Assembly: GCA_902781655.1 (NCBI GenBank)
Contig: CACZJZ010000006.1
Location: 1 to 64,000, forward strand
Reading direction: 5' to 3'
Source of the DNA: an uncultured Lachnospiraceae bacterium
GTDB lineage: Bacteria; Bacillota; Clostridia; Lachnospirales; Lachnospiraceae
DNA length: 64,000 nt
This document shows, piece after piece, positions 7,206-14,778 of this stretch. The notes beneath the pieces are model-generated. The model was given only the letters and a program-made list of their open reading frames with translations. It did not search any database and was not told the DNA's origin. The stretch's first letter is position 1; every line of letters begins with the position of its first letter. Position numbers and translations under genes: made by a program.

Positions 7206-8291
7206 ATGAGCATTGTTGTGGAACAGCCCGGAGCGCTGTCTCTGGTGCAGGACGCCGGGCGCTTTGGGTTTATGCAGTATGGCGTGACGCAGAGCGGCGC
7301 GATGGATACAGAGGCCTACGCGGCGGCCAATGAACTTGTCGGGAATCCGGCTGGCGCGGCGGAAATTGAGATGACCCTGATGGGCATGTCCTGTCTATTT
7401 TCCGCATTCTGTGAGTTTGCGCTCACAGGCGCGGATATGGATGCGAGGCTTGACGGCATTCCCGTTCCGCGATATCAGAGACTGACCGCTGACGCCGGGC
7501 AGAGACTGACGATGGGGATGGCTGTCTCAGGATGCAGAGCCTATCTGGCGGTGAAAGGCGGAATTGATGTGCCGGTCGTCATGGGCAGCCGGTCGACGAA
7601 TCTCCGCTGCAAAATGGGAGGCTTCGAGGGAAGGGCACTGCAGGCCGGCGATGAGCTGAAGATTGGCACACTGACGGCAGGCAGTGAGGATGGAGGAGAT
7701 GGTCCCGGACGGAACGTGGCGGTGCCTCCCCGCTATCCGTCAGAGGTCACGGTCCGCGCGGTGGCAGGCCCGCAGGAGGAGTATTTCACGGAGGCGGGGA
7801 AGAAGACCTTCTTCGAGACCTCCTACCGGGTACTTCCACAGAGCGACCGGATGGGAATGCGGCTGTCCGGGCCGAAGGTGGAGAGCTGTGGCAGCGTCGA
7901 TATTATTTCGGATGGTATTTTATTCGGTTCTGTGCAGATCACGAACGGCGGCGAGCCGATCATCATGATGGCGGATCATCAGACGACCGGCGGATATGCC
8001 AAGATCGCGACGGTCTGCTCGTTTGACCTTCCGAGACTTGCCCAGCTGAGGCCGGGAGATCAGGTCCGGTTCGAGCGGGTTTCTGTCGAGGAGGCGCAGC
8101 GTCTTCTGCTGCATCCGGAGGAGCGCAGACGCTCCGAGCGGACTATGCAGCTGCCGATCGGAAGCTTCGGACGCGGGGCGGGAACGGCATCGGGACCGGA
8201 AAGCGCGGACGACCGGGCAGGCAGTCTTCTTCACAGAAGACATAGGCGGGGATGGACGAAGGAACCCGACCGGGGATTCCGGCACACATGA
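7206..8291 (+). CDS. pxpC: 5-oxoprolinase subunit PxpC (KipA-like, allophanate hydrolase subunit 2 family)
   Basis: A 361-residue partner of PxpB in the ATP-dependent 5-oxoprolinase. The family features are the N-terminal GALSLVQDAGRFGFMQYGVTQSGAMD (residues 9-34), SGCRAYLAVKGGIDVPVVMGSRST near 109-132, and SDRMGMRLSGPKVES and GSVQITNGGEPIIMMADHQTTGGYAKIA in the second half. The last 50 residues, after LRPGDQVRFERV, are low-complexity and rich in Arg, Gly and Ser, longer than usual for the family, and may be disordered. A GGAGAAGGG precedes the ATG. It is the second gene of the operon, 29 bases before the DUF1445 gene. Confidence 0.92.
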   Translation: MSIVVEQPGALSLVQDAGRFGFMQYGVTQSGAMDTEAYAAANELVGNPAGAAEIEMTLMGMSCLFSAFCEFALTGADMDARLDGIPVPRYQRLTADAGQRLTMGMAVSGCRAYLAVKGGIDVPVVMGSRSTNLRCKMGGFEGRALQAGDELKIGTLTAGSEDGGDGPGRNVAVPPRYPSEVTVRAVAGPQEEYFTEAGKKTFFETSYRVLPQSDRMGMRLSGPKVESCGSVDIISDGILFGSVQITNGGEPIIMMADHQTTGGYAKIATVCSFDLPRLAQLRPGDQVRFERVSVEEAQRLLLHPEERRRSERTMQLPIGSFGRGAGTASGPESADDRAGSLLHRRHRRGWTKEPDRGFRHT

Positions 8292-8320
8292 GAAAGCAGT
8301 GGAATGTAGGGAGGATGGAA

Positions 8321-9106
8321 ATGAATTTTGATCATATGACACCGAAGGAAGTGCGACAGCTTATTCGCGAGGGAAAGTATACCGGGCAGACCTCCGGGAT
8401 GTGCCCCGGCTACGCGCAGGCAAATCTCGTGGTGCTGCCGAAGGAGCTGGCGTATGATTTTCTGCTCTTTGCGCAGAGAAACCCGAGGCCCTGTCCGCTG
8501 CTTGAGGTGAGCGACATGGGCAGCAGGACGCTGCACGAGATTGCGGACGGCGCGGATATCGCAAGGGATATTCCAAAGTATCGGATTTATGAAAAAGGAG
8601 AACTGACCGGGGAGTACACGGATGTCTCACAGTTCTGGAGAGATGATTTTGTGAGCTTTCTGATCGGATGCAGTTTTTCGTTTGAGGGGGACCTGCTGGC
8701 TGCGGATGTGCCGGTGAGGCAGATTGAGGAGCATCGGAATGTCCCGATGTACAACACAAATATTCCCTGCCGGTCCGCGGGTGTGTTTCATGGCAACATG
8801 GTCGTCTCGATGCGCCCGATTCCATATGAACTCGTGCCGAAGGCGGTGCTGATCACCGGGCAGATGCCGCGGGTGCACGGCGCGCCGATTCACATCGGCA
8901 ATCCGGAGTACATCGGGATCCATGACCTGGAGCACCCGGATTATGGAGAAATGGTGACGATCCGCGACGGCGAGGTGCCGGTCTTCTGGCCGTGCGGCGT
9001 GACACCGCAGAACGTGATCATGCAGTCACACCCGGATTTTGTCATCACGCATGCCCCGGGACATATGCTTATCACAGACGTGAAAAATGTGAACCTGAAG
9101 TACTGA
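8321..9106 (+). CDS. D-glutamate cyclase family protein (DUF1445, YcsI-like putative hydro-lyase)
   Basis: A 261-residue soluble protein of the YcsI/DUF1445 family, annotated in databases as putative hydro-lyase. The hallmark N-terminus is clear: TPKEVRQLIREGKYTGQTSGMCPGYAQANLVVLPKELAYDFLLFAQRNPRPCPLLEV. Further conserved blocks are NIPCRSAGVFHGNMVVSMRPI and GEVPVFWPCGVTPQNVIMQSHPDFVITHAPGHMLITD at the C-terminus. From memory of the family, the animal mitochondrial D-glutamate cyclase DGLUCY carries a related N-terminal domain, so conversion of D-glutamate to 5-oxo-D-proline is a reasonable role. GGGAGG at 8309-8314 selects the ATG at 8321 over upstream in-frame codons. It sits between pxpC and pxpA. 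Confidence 0.85.
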   Translation: MNFDHMTPKEVRQLIREGKYTGQTSGMCPGYAQANLVVLPKELAYDFLLFAQRNPRPCPLLEVSDMGSRTLHEIADGADIARDIPKYRIYEKGELTGEYTDVSQFWRDDFVSFLIGCSFSFEGDLLAADVPVRQIEEHRNVPMYNTNIPCRSAGVFHGNMVVSMRPIPYELVPKAVLITGQMPRVHGAPIHIGNPEYIGIHDLEHPDYGEMVTIRDGEVPVFWPCGVTPQNVIMQSHPDFVITHAPGHMLITDVKNVNLKY

Positions 9107-9174
9107 GTTATTCGGTGCAGAAGTGAAGCAGAGACGGAAGAGACAGATTATGGAAGAAAGGCAGGAACGCAGCG

Positions 9175-9948
9175 ATGGGAATCAGAGTGGATCTCAACTG
9201 TGATATGGGGGAGAGCTTCGGAAATTACAAAATCGGGATGGATGAGGATATTGTGCAGTACATTTCCTCGGCGAATATCGCGTGCGGATTTCATGCGTCG
9301 GATCCGCTGGTGATGGAGAAGACAATCGGACTGTGCAGACAGGCGGGCGTGGCACCCGGTGCGCATCCCGGGTTCCCGGATCTGGTCGGCTTCGGACGGC
9401 GCCAGATGAAGGTGACGATGCCGGAACTCAGGGCGATGATCATATATCAGGTCGGCGCGCTGAAGGCGTTTGCAGAGGCGGAGGGTCTTTCTCTTCAGCA
9501 CGTGAAACCACACGGCGCGATGTATAACATGGCAGGAAAGGATCCGCAGATGGCGGATGCTATCTGCGAGGGAATTGCCTCGGTCGATCCGGAACTGATT
9601 CTTCTGGGCTTGTCCGGGTCTGCCTTTGAGGGCGCGGCGGCGCGCGCCGGTCTCCGCTTCGCGCGGGAAGTGTTTGCGGACCGCGCGTATGAGGAGGACG
9701 GATCGCTCGTGGCGAGAGGAAAGGACGGCGCGATGATCACAGACGAGCAGGAGGCGATCCGCCGGGTGATCCACATGGTGAAGGATCACAAGGTGACGGC
9801 GATCACGGGCAAGGAAATAGCGGTGTCTCCGGATTCCATCTGCCTGCACGGAGATTCTCCGAAAGCGCTGCTCTTTGCGAAGACGATCCGGGAGGAGCTG
9901 ACAAGAGAGGGAATCGAGATTGCGCCGATTGCGCAGGTGATCGGGTGA
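9175..9948 (+). CDS. pxpA: 5-oxoprolinase subunit PxpA (LamB/YcsF family)
   Basis: A 257-residue LamB/YcsF-family protein, the third subunit of the 5-oxoprolinase. It shows the expected motifs from the N-terminus: VDLNCDMGESFGNYKIGMDEDIVQYISSANIACGFHASDP (residues 4-43), PGAHPGFPDLVGFGRR (about 60-75) and LQHVKPHGAMYNMAGKD (about 107-123), then SICLHGDSPKAL near the end. The conserved Asp, His and Lys residues of the proposed active site are all present. The length matches the family. The ribosome-binding site is weak. It lies between the two cyclase-like genes. Confidence 0.94.
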   Translation: MGIRVDLNCDMGESFGNYKIGMDEDIVQYISSANIACGFHASDPLVMEKTIGLCRQAGVAPGAHPGFPDLVGFGRRQMKVTMPELRAMIIYQVGALKAFAEAEGLSLQHVKPHGAMYNMAGKDPQMADAICEGIASVDPELILLGLSGSAFEGAAARAGLRFAREVFADRAYEEDGSLVARGKDGAMITDEQEAIRRVIHMVKDHKVTAITGKEIAVSPDSICLHGDSPKALLFAKTIREELTREGIEIAPIAQVIG

Positions 9949-10001
9949 CAGATCACCAAATCTGCGGAAAAGTATGGCACGGAGCTGGAGGCTTGACAAC
10001 C

Positions 10002-10877
10002 ATGGGAAAGACTGAGGACATTATTTTGCGGCATTCCGGAAGAGGTATGAATCTTCTGCGGGAGTATCTGCCGGTGGATTACTGCACGGAGGCGGCAGAG
10101 GAGATTCTCCGATGGGACAGGGGAACGATTCTTCTGACTACCGGATTTTATGTGGCGGGTTTTGCAGAGACAGACGGCCCTGCCGGGACGATTGTTCTGT
10201 CGAGAGCGCTGTCCGGACTCGGATATCACCCGGTGATCGTGACGGATGAATTCTGCAGGGGGTTCTTTGAACCGGAGAAGATTGATACCGTTTATCTGCC
10301 GATGGACGCGGGCGAGAAGGAGTGCGCCGCGCTTCTTGCGGAGCAGAAGCCGGCAGGGATGATTTCGATTGAGCGGTGTGGCATCAATACGAGAAATGAT
10401 TACGAAAATATGCGCGGGATCAGCATCGCGGAGCATACGGCGAAGGTGGATTTGCTGTTTGCGATGGCGGGGCCGGACCGCGGCACGGGCAGCGACTTCC
10501 GGATCCCGACGATCGGCGTCGGGGACGGTGGCAACGAAATCGGTATGGGATGCCTTGCCTCTGTGATCGCGGAGAAACTGTCCCTCGTGCCATGCCGTGT
10601 CAGGACAGACCGGCTGGTGATCGCGAGCGTGTCGAACTGGGGAGCCTATGGGATGGCGGAGGAGCTGGAGCACATCAGCGGCAAGCCGGTGTTTCATGAG
10701 ATCGATGGCCTTCGTCCGGCAGAGAAGGTACAGGAGAGTATCGAACGGATGGTTGCGGTGGGAAGCGTGGACGGCGTGACACATGAGCGGGTCGCCCATG
10801 TGGACGGATTTGAGGCATCTGTGGAGACGGAGATTCTCGATGCACTGACCATGCTGGTACAGCCGCAAAATTCTTGA
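10002..10877 (+). CDS. DUF4392 protein, homologue of the D-glutamate cyclase C-terminal domain
   Basis: A 291-residue protein matching DUF4392, which forms the C-terminal part of animal D-glutamate cyclase (DGLUCY). Recognisable blocks are TTGFYVAGFAETDGPAGTIVLSRALSGLGY near residues 45-74, PAGMISIERCGINTRNDYENMRG in the middle, and IPTIGVGDGGNEIGMGCL near 167-184, followed by ASVSNWGAYGMAEEL. The pattern G-D-GGNE-G-G is typical of the family. The frame opens at 9945, overlapping pxpA, but GGAGG at 9987-9991 favours the ATG at 10002. Together with the DUF1445 gene it makes a two-gene version of the animal enzyme. Confidence 0.82.
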   Translation: MGKTEDIILRHSGRGMNLLREYLPVDYCTEAAEEILRWDRGTILLTTGFYVAGFAETDGPAGTIVLSRALSGLGYHPVIVTDEFCRGFFEPEKIDTVYLPMDAGEKECAALLAEQKPAGMISIERCGINTRNDYENMRGISIAEHTAKVDLLFAMAGPDRGTGSDFRIPTIGVGDGGNEIGMGCLASVIAEKLSLVPCRVRTDRLVIASVSNWGAYGMAEELEHISGKPVFHEIDGLRPAEKVQESIERMVAVGSVDGVTHERVAHVDGFEASVETEILDALTMLVQPQNS

Positions 10878-10918
10878 CAGACGGGGAGAAAGTGTTTAGC
10901 ATATCTCTTAGCGCTTAC

Positions 10919-10973
10919 AAAGAGGTGGCGGATAGCGGGGGATATCAGCTTCGCGGTTCAGCTGCCTCTTTTT
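10919..10973 (+). terminator. Terminator after the oxoproline operon
   Basis: AAAGAGGTGGC (10919-10929) pairs with GCTGCCTCTTT (10961-10971) over 11 positions, two of them G-T, and is followed by more T. It stands between the DUF4392 gene and the aminotransferase gene. It may end the pxp transcript or attenuate read-through into the aminotransferase. Confidence 0.65.
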
Positions 10974-11026
10974 GCGCACCGGGTATTTTTTCGCGGGCGC
11001 CGCAGGGAGCGGCACGGAGGAGAAAA

Positions 11027-11878
11027 ATGAAGACATTAGGATACTACAATGGGAAAATCGGCGAGATCGATGAACTCTCCATTCCGATGAATGATCGTGT
11101 CCACTGGTTCGGAGACGGCGTGTATGATGCCGGTCCGTGCAGACACTATCACATCTTTGCCATCGATGAACATATCGACCGGTTTTTCAACAGTGCGGCA
11201 TTGATGGACATCAAAATGCCTGTGACCAAGGCCGAATTGAAAGATCTTTTGACCGGGCTGGTGAAGAAGCTGGATGACGGCGATCAGTTCGTCTATTATC
11301 AGGTCACCCGCGGCGGATATGACAACCGGCTTCACACCTTCGACGAGACCATTCCTGCGAACCTCTGGGTCATGCTGACACCTGCAAAGGCAAGCGACGG
11401 CAAGACACCGATTCACTGCATCACGGAACCGGACACCCGGTTTTATCACTGCAACGTCAAGACGCTGAATCTTCTTCCTTCCGTCATGGCGGCGCAGCAC
11501 GCAAAGAGAGCGGGCTGTGTGGAGACCATTCTGTACCGCAAGAATATGGGCAATCGTGTGACGGAGTGCGCACACAGCAACTGCCACATCATTCAGGACG
11601 GCAAGCTGTTCACCGCGCCGACAGATGAGCTGATTCTGCCCGGCATCGCGCGTGCTCATCTGATCCGGATGTGCAAGAAGCTGGGTTATGGCGTTTCTGA
11701 GACTCCCTATGATCTCGATACCCTTCGCAAGGCGGATGAGATTCTTATTACAAGCTCGAGCAAACTGTGCATGCACTGCGATGTGCTGGACGGCGAGAAG
11801 GTCGGCGGGAAGGCGCCGGAGATGCTGGAAGATCTCCGCAGCCATCTGATCGAGGAATTCCTCGAGGCAACAGAATAA
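11027..11878 (+). CDS. Class IV PLP aminotransferase, D-amino-acid aminotransferase-like
   Basis: A 283-residue fold-type IV PLP enzyme resembling D-alanine aminotransferase (Dat), which moves amino groups between D-alanine, D-glutamate and their 2-oxo acids. Visible features are LGYYNGKIGEIDELSIPMNDRVHWFGDGVYD at the N-terminus, the PLP lysine in CNVKTLNLLPSVMAAQHAKRAG (about residue 147), and RVTECAHSNCHII with the acidic residue that contacts the cofactor. The C-terminal DEILITSSSKLCMHCDVLDGEKVGGKAPE follows the Dat pattern rather than that of branched-chain enzymes. GGAGGAG 4 bases before the ATG at 11027 fixes the start. Its closeness to two D-glutamate-cyclase-type genes supports a D-glutamate link. 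IlvE or ADC lyase activity cannot be excluded. Confidence 0.85.
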   Translation: MKTLGYYNGKIGEIDELSIPMNDRVHWFGDGVYDAGPCRHYHIFAIDEHIDRFFNSAALMDIKMPVTKAELKDLLTGLVKKLDDGDQFVYYQVTRGGYDNRLHTFDETIPANLWVMLTPAKASDGKTPIHCITEPDTRFYHCNVKTLNLLPSVMAAQHAKRAGCVETILYRKNMGNRVTECAHSNCHIIQDGKLFTAPTDELILPGIARAHLIRMCKKLGYGVSETPYDLDTLRKADEILITSSSKLCMHCDVLDGEKVGGKAPEMLEDLRSHLIEEFLEATE

Positions 11879-11915
11879 GTATTCCGGCTTTTCCGGAGTA
11901 TTCAGAACAAAATGC

Positions 11916-11944
11916 AGGACTGCCGCGCAGCGGCAGTCCTTTTC
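11916..11944 (+). terminator. Terminator after the aminotransferase gene
   Basis: AGGACTGCCG and CGGCAGTCCT are perfect arms around a 5-base loop and are followed by TTTT, 37 bases after the stop codon. Confidence 0.85.
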
Positions 11945-12063
11945 TGGTATACGACGAACCAGAAGCCATGGTGCGGGCCTGCCTGCAGACGGAATTGAGC
12001 GGAGCGGATACCGGGGTCTTGTGATAGAATGAAGCCATGACTGCAGCATGCGGGGGGCGATGC

Positions 12064-13035
12064 ATGGATAGAACACTGGAAAGGTTTTACAGCGGCAGAA
12101 CGGTTCTTGTCACAGGATTCACCGGGGAGGCTGGAAGCTGGCTGATGCAGGCTCTGCTGATGCTCGGCGCAGATGTCGTCGGATTCGGCGTGAACAGGAC
12201 GGAAAAAGGCAGCAGCTTCGGCACAGGAAAAAGCCTGTTTGATCTTTCGGGGCTTACTGCACGCTCGGAGCATGACCGGACAGCACCGAAGAAGGAGGGG
12301 GCTCCGCGGTTTCATGCGGTTACGGGGAGCGTTAAGGACCTTTATCTCTGCCGGGAGACGTTCATGAAAACGGAACCGGAGATCGTTTTTCATCTCGCGC
12401 CTGGCCTTTATGGAGCAGCGTTGCTTGCAGGAAACAGCCGGAGCGCTGCCTTTCATCGCGTGGCTGGTCTTTCTGAAATGGAACCTGATTTTCCGGGGGA
12501 CCCGGTCCGGACGTATGAGGAAGCAGTTCTGGGTACGGTTCACGTCCTTGACTGTGTGCGGACGACTACGACAGAATTTGGCGGCGATACCGGCAGGAGA
12601 TGCGTACGGAGTTTTGTCTATATTGCGGGGAATGGAGCAGAGCGGGGAGAGAAAGCAGGAAGGAATGCGTTATGCTGCTCGCTGCGGGAACCCGGAATCG
12701 ATGTACCTCGCAGCCAATGCAGTGAACTCGAAACCGATGCGCGCTGCAGTGCGCTGGAGGCTGTGAAAACCTGGCGGCACTGCTACTTTGAAGGAGAGGG
12801 AGCGGCTGGCGTCTGTGCAGTCGTGGGCGGCGGCGGCAATCCACCGGCGCTCGTGAGGGCCTGTCTTGATGCCGGCATGCGTCATTATGATCATCCCGGT
12901 GAGGAAGGAACCATTACGCTGCCAGACGAAACTGCCTGGTCGGGTCAGGAGCGGTTCCTGCGGGTGAGAGGGGAACATCCGGAACGGATACCGGCAGAGA
13001 TGAGAGCGATTCTGAACGAAGTGCTGTCTGTATAG
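12064..13035 (+). CDS. Degenerate nucleotide-sugar dehydratase-like protein (extended SDR, CDP-glucose 4,6-dehydratase-like)
   Basis: A 323-residue protein of the extended short-chain dehydrogenase fold. The N-terminus LERFYSGRTVLVTGFTGEAGSWLMQALLMLGADVVGFG matches CDP-glucose 4,6-dehydratase (usual form TGHTGFKGSWL), and PEIVFHLAPG and GDPVRTYEEAVLGTVHVLDCVR follow the same order. The block that should contain the catalytic YxxxK (DPYSxSKACAE in relatives) here reads DVPRSQCSELE, so both Tyr and Lys are missing, and the later GNVIGGGDW block reads AVVGGGGN. About 25 unusual residues interrupt the middle. The protein probably lacks dehydratase activity or is decaying, although the frame is intact. 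A G-run 6 bases upstream supports the ATG at 12064. Confidence 0.65.
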   Translation: MDRTLERFYSGRTVLVTGFTGEAGSWLMQALLMLGADVVGFGVNRTEKGSSFGTGKSLFDLSGLTARSEHDRTAPKKEGAPRFHAVTGSVKDLYLCRETFMKTEPEIVFHLAPGLYGAALLAGNSRSAAFHRVAGLSEMEPDFPGDPVRTYEEAVLGTVHVLDCVRTTTTEFGGDTGRRCVRSFVYIAGNGAERGEKAGRNALCCSLREPGIDVPRSQCSELETDARCSALEAVKTWRHCYFEGEGAAGVCAVVGGGGNPPALVRACLDAGMRHYDHPGEEGTITLPDETAWSGQERFLRVRGEHPERIPAEMRAILNEVLSV

Positions 13036-13063
13036 GTCTGGATTTCGGGAAAGGGGAAGACGA

Positions 13064-13855
13064 ATGCTTCAGGAACTCAACAGTCCTGTTTTATATCTGA
13101 TCTGCGGTGCGATCATTCTATTTGTGGCGGTCACCTGTGTTATTTTCATGGTACGCGCGTACCGTGCCGGAAAAGCCATTGGCATGGATCCGGCCAGACT
13201 CCGCAGAACCGTAACTTCAAGCATGACTTTTTCTTTTCTGCCGAGCGTCGGCATTCTGCTCGGTGTGATTGCGCTGTCCGGCAGTCTGGGAACGCCATGG
13301 CCATGGCTGCGGCTGTCTGTGATCGGCGCGCTTCATTATGAGACGCAGGTGGCCGAAGCCGCGGCGGAGGCCGTCGGTATCGGCCGGCTTTCCGCGGAGA
13401 GCATGACGCCGCGTGCGTTCAGCACCATCGCGCTGCTGATGAGTGTCTGTATTATGTGGGGCATGGTGTTGTCTCTTTTCTTCAATAAGCGGTATACCAG
13501 CAGGCTGCAGAGCCGGGAATCCGATGAAAAAGGCCCGGAGCAGAAGAAGGGGGAGGAGAGCCGGAACAACGCCAGAAAGAAGGCAGCCGGCGCGAGTTTT
13601 GCTGACACCGCGATGACGGCGATGTTCATCGGACTGATCAGCGCCTACCTGGGCAGCTATATCGGCGGATTCGTGTCCGGTAACGGGAAATTTGCTTTCC
13701 ATGGCGATATCACCCCGATCATGGTCTGCCTGGTGTCGTGTGTGGTTATGGGACTTCTCACTGCGATAGCGGAGCGGAAGAACCAGATCTGGCTGGAAAG
13801 CTTTTCTATCGCGCTCAGTATGTTTGCAGGGATGACGGCAGCGGTGCTGCTGTAG
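13064..13855 (+). CDS. DUF5058 family membrane protein
   Basis: A 263-residue membrane protein that I recognise as DUF5058, a family without known function. Hydrophobic segments lie near residues 9-30, 49-70, 119-144, and three more after a charged linker. The linker, about 146-180, is rich in Lys, Glu and Arg and is probably cytoplasmic. Conserved-looking stretches are MTFSFLPSVGILLGVIALSGSLGTPWPWLRLSVIGALHYET and FIGLISAYLGSYIGGF. It is followed by a second membrane protein and an M20 peptidase, all on the same strand, so the three may form a uptake-and-hydrolysis unit. This is inference from order only. Confidence 0.7.
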   Translation: MLQELNSPVLYLICGAIILFVAVTCVIFMVRAYRAGKAIGMDPARLRRTVTSSMTFSFLPSVGILLGVIALSGSLGTPWPWLRLSVIGALHYETQVAEAAAEAVGIGRLSAESMTPRAFSTIALLMSVCIMWGMVLSLFFNKRYTSRLQSRESDEKGPEQKKGEESRNNARKKAAGASFADTAMTAMFIGLISAYLGSYIGGFVSGNGKFAFHGDITPIMVCLVSCVVMGLLTAIAERKNQIWLESFSIALSMFAGMTAAVLL

Positions 13856-13969
13856 GGTACAGTGCGGCAGATCGGGCAAACAGCAGTGGAACAATCAGAA
13901 TACCGGAACAATCAGAATGCGCGGAAAACAAGCCGGAGAAGCTTGCGGAAGTAAGCGGGAAGAGGCGGC

Positions 13970-14659
13970 ATGAAAGAGATTGAAAACGGAGTGAATCGGG
14001 AACAGTATCTGGCAAAATACACACGCGGCACGCATATTCTCGGACGGCTATGCACAGCGGTGACTCTGGCTGCCCTTCTTGGTGCGCCGTTTCTCATCGG
14101 CGCATATCTTGGGGCGCTGCCGGACCTGGGCGCGGCGGCGAAGGCGTTTGTCTCCGTGGGACTGGTGTGGACTGTGTCGAGTTTTGCCGAGTTCCTGATC
14201 TACACGCCGATGCTCGGCGCGGGCGGCGGGTATCTCGCCTTTATCACAGGAAATCTCATCAATATGAAGATTCCGTGTGCTATGAATGCGCGGGAAATTG
14301 CAGGGACAAAGGCGGGGACGCCGGAGAACGAGATTGTTTCTACTCTTTCTATCGCTGCATCAAGTCTTGTCACGATTGTTGTGCTGGCGGCCGGTGTGGC
14401 GGCGCTGGTCCCGCTGCAGCCGGTTCTGCAGAGCAGGACGCTGGCACCGGCGTTTGACAATGTCGTACCAGCCCTGTTTGGTGCCATGTCTTATCAGTAT
14501 TTCCGGAGAAACCTGAAGCTGGCAGCCATGCCGATGCTGCTCATGAGTGTGATTTTTGTCGTGGCTCCTTCGCTCACAAGTCAGACAAGTCTTCTGATTC
14601 TGCCATCCGGCGCTGTGGCGATCGGTCTGGCTTATCTGGGATATCGGAGAAAGCACTGA
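13970..14659 (+). CDS. Membrane protein of unknown function, probable partner of the DUF5058 protein
   Basis: A 229-residue protein with about six hydrophobic segments. I do not recognise the family with confidence. A conspicuous stretch is YTPMLGAGGGYLAFITGNLINMKIPCAMNAREIAGTKAGTPENEI near residues 82-126, glycine-rich and partly polar between two helices, which might line a transport path. A second repeats-like block, DNVVPALFGAMSYQYF, lies near 162-177. GGGAAGAGGCGGC precedes the ATG. It lies 114 bases after the DUF5058 gene and 119 bases before a peptidase, consistent with a two-component transporter. Confidence 0.6.
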   Translation: MKEIENGVNREQYLAKYTRGTHILGRLCTAVTLAALLGAPFLIGAYLGALPDLGAAAKAFVSVGLVWTVSSFAEFLIYTPMLGAGGGYLAFITGNLINMKIPCAMNAREIAGTKAGTPENEIVSTLSIAASSLVTIVVLAAGVAALVPLQPVLQSRTLAPAFDNVVPALFGAMSYQYFRRNLKLAAMPMLLMSVIFVVAPSLTSQTSLLILPSGAVAIGLAYLGYRRKH

Positions 14660-14778
14660 CGTAGCAAAATGTATCTGGCTGGCAGTTGGTTGAGAAGATG
14701 TCTGGATGCTGCAATTCTGGTCCGGGGCAAAGCTCTCTGCTTCCTCAAGGCGCTGTATGCGCGGAATGAGGTGTATGC

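Noticed and set aside
10878-11026. T-box or other riboswitch before the aminotransferase gene
   Set aside because: No T-box sequence (AGGGTGG-type with the NCCA-binding loop) is present; the hairpin is adequately explained as the terminator of the operon before it.
11036-12076. 346-codon minus-strand frame opposite the aminotransferase
   Set aside because: The plus strand codes a complete class IV aminotransferase; the antisense frame crosses its terminator.
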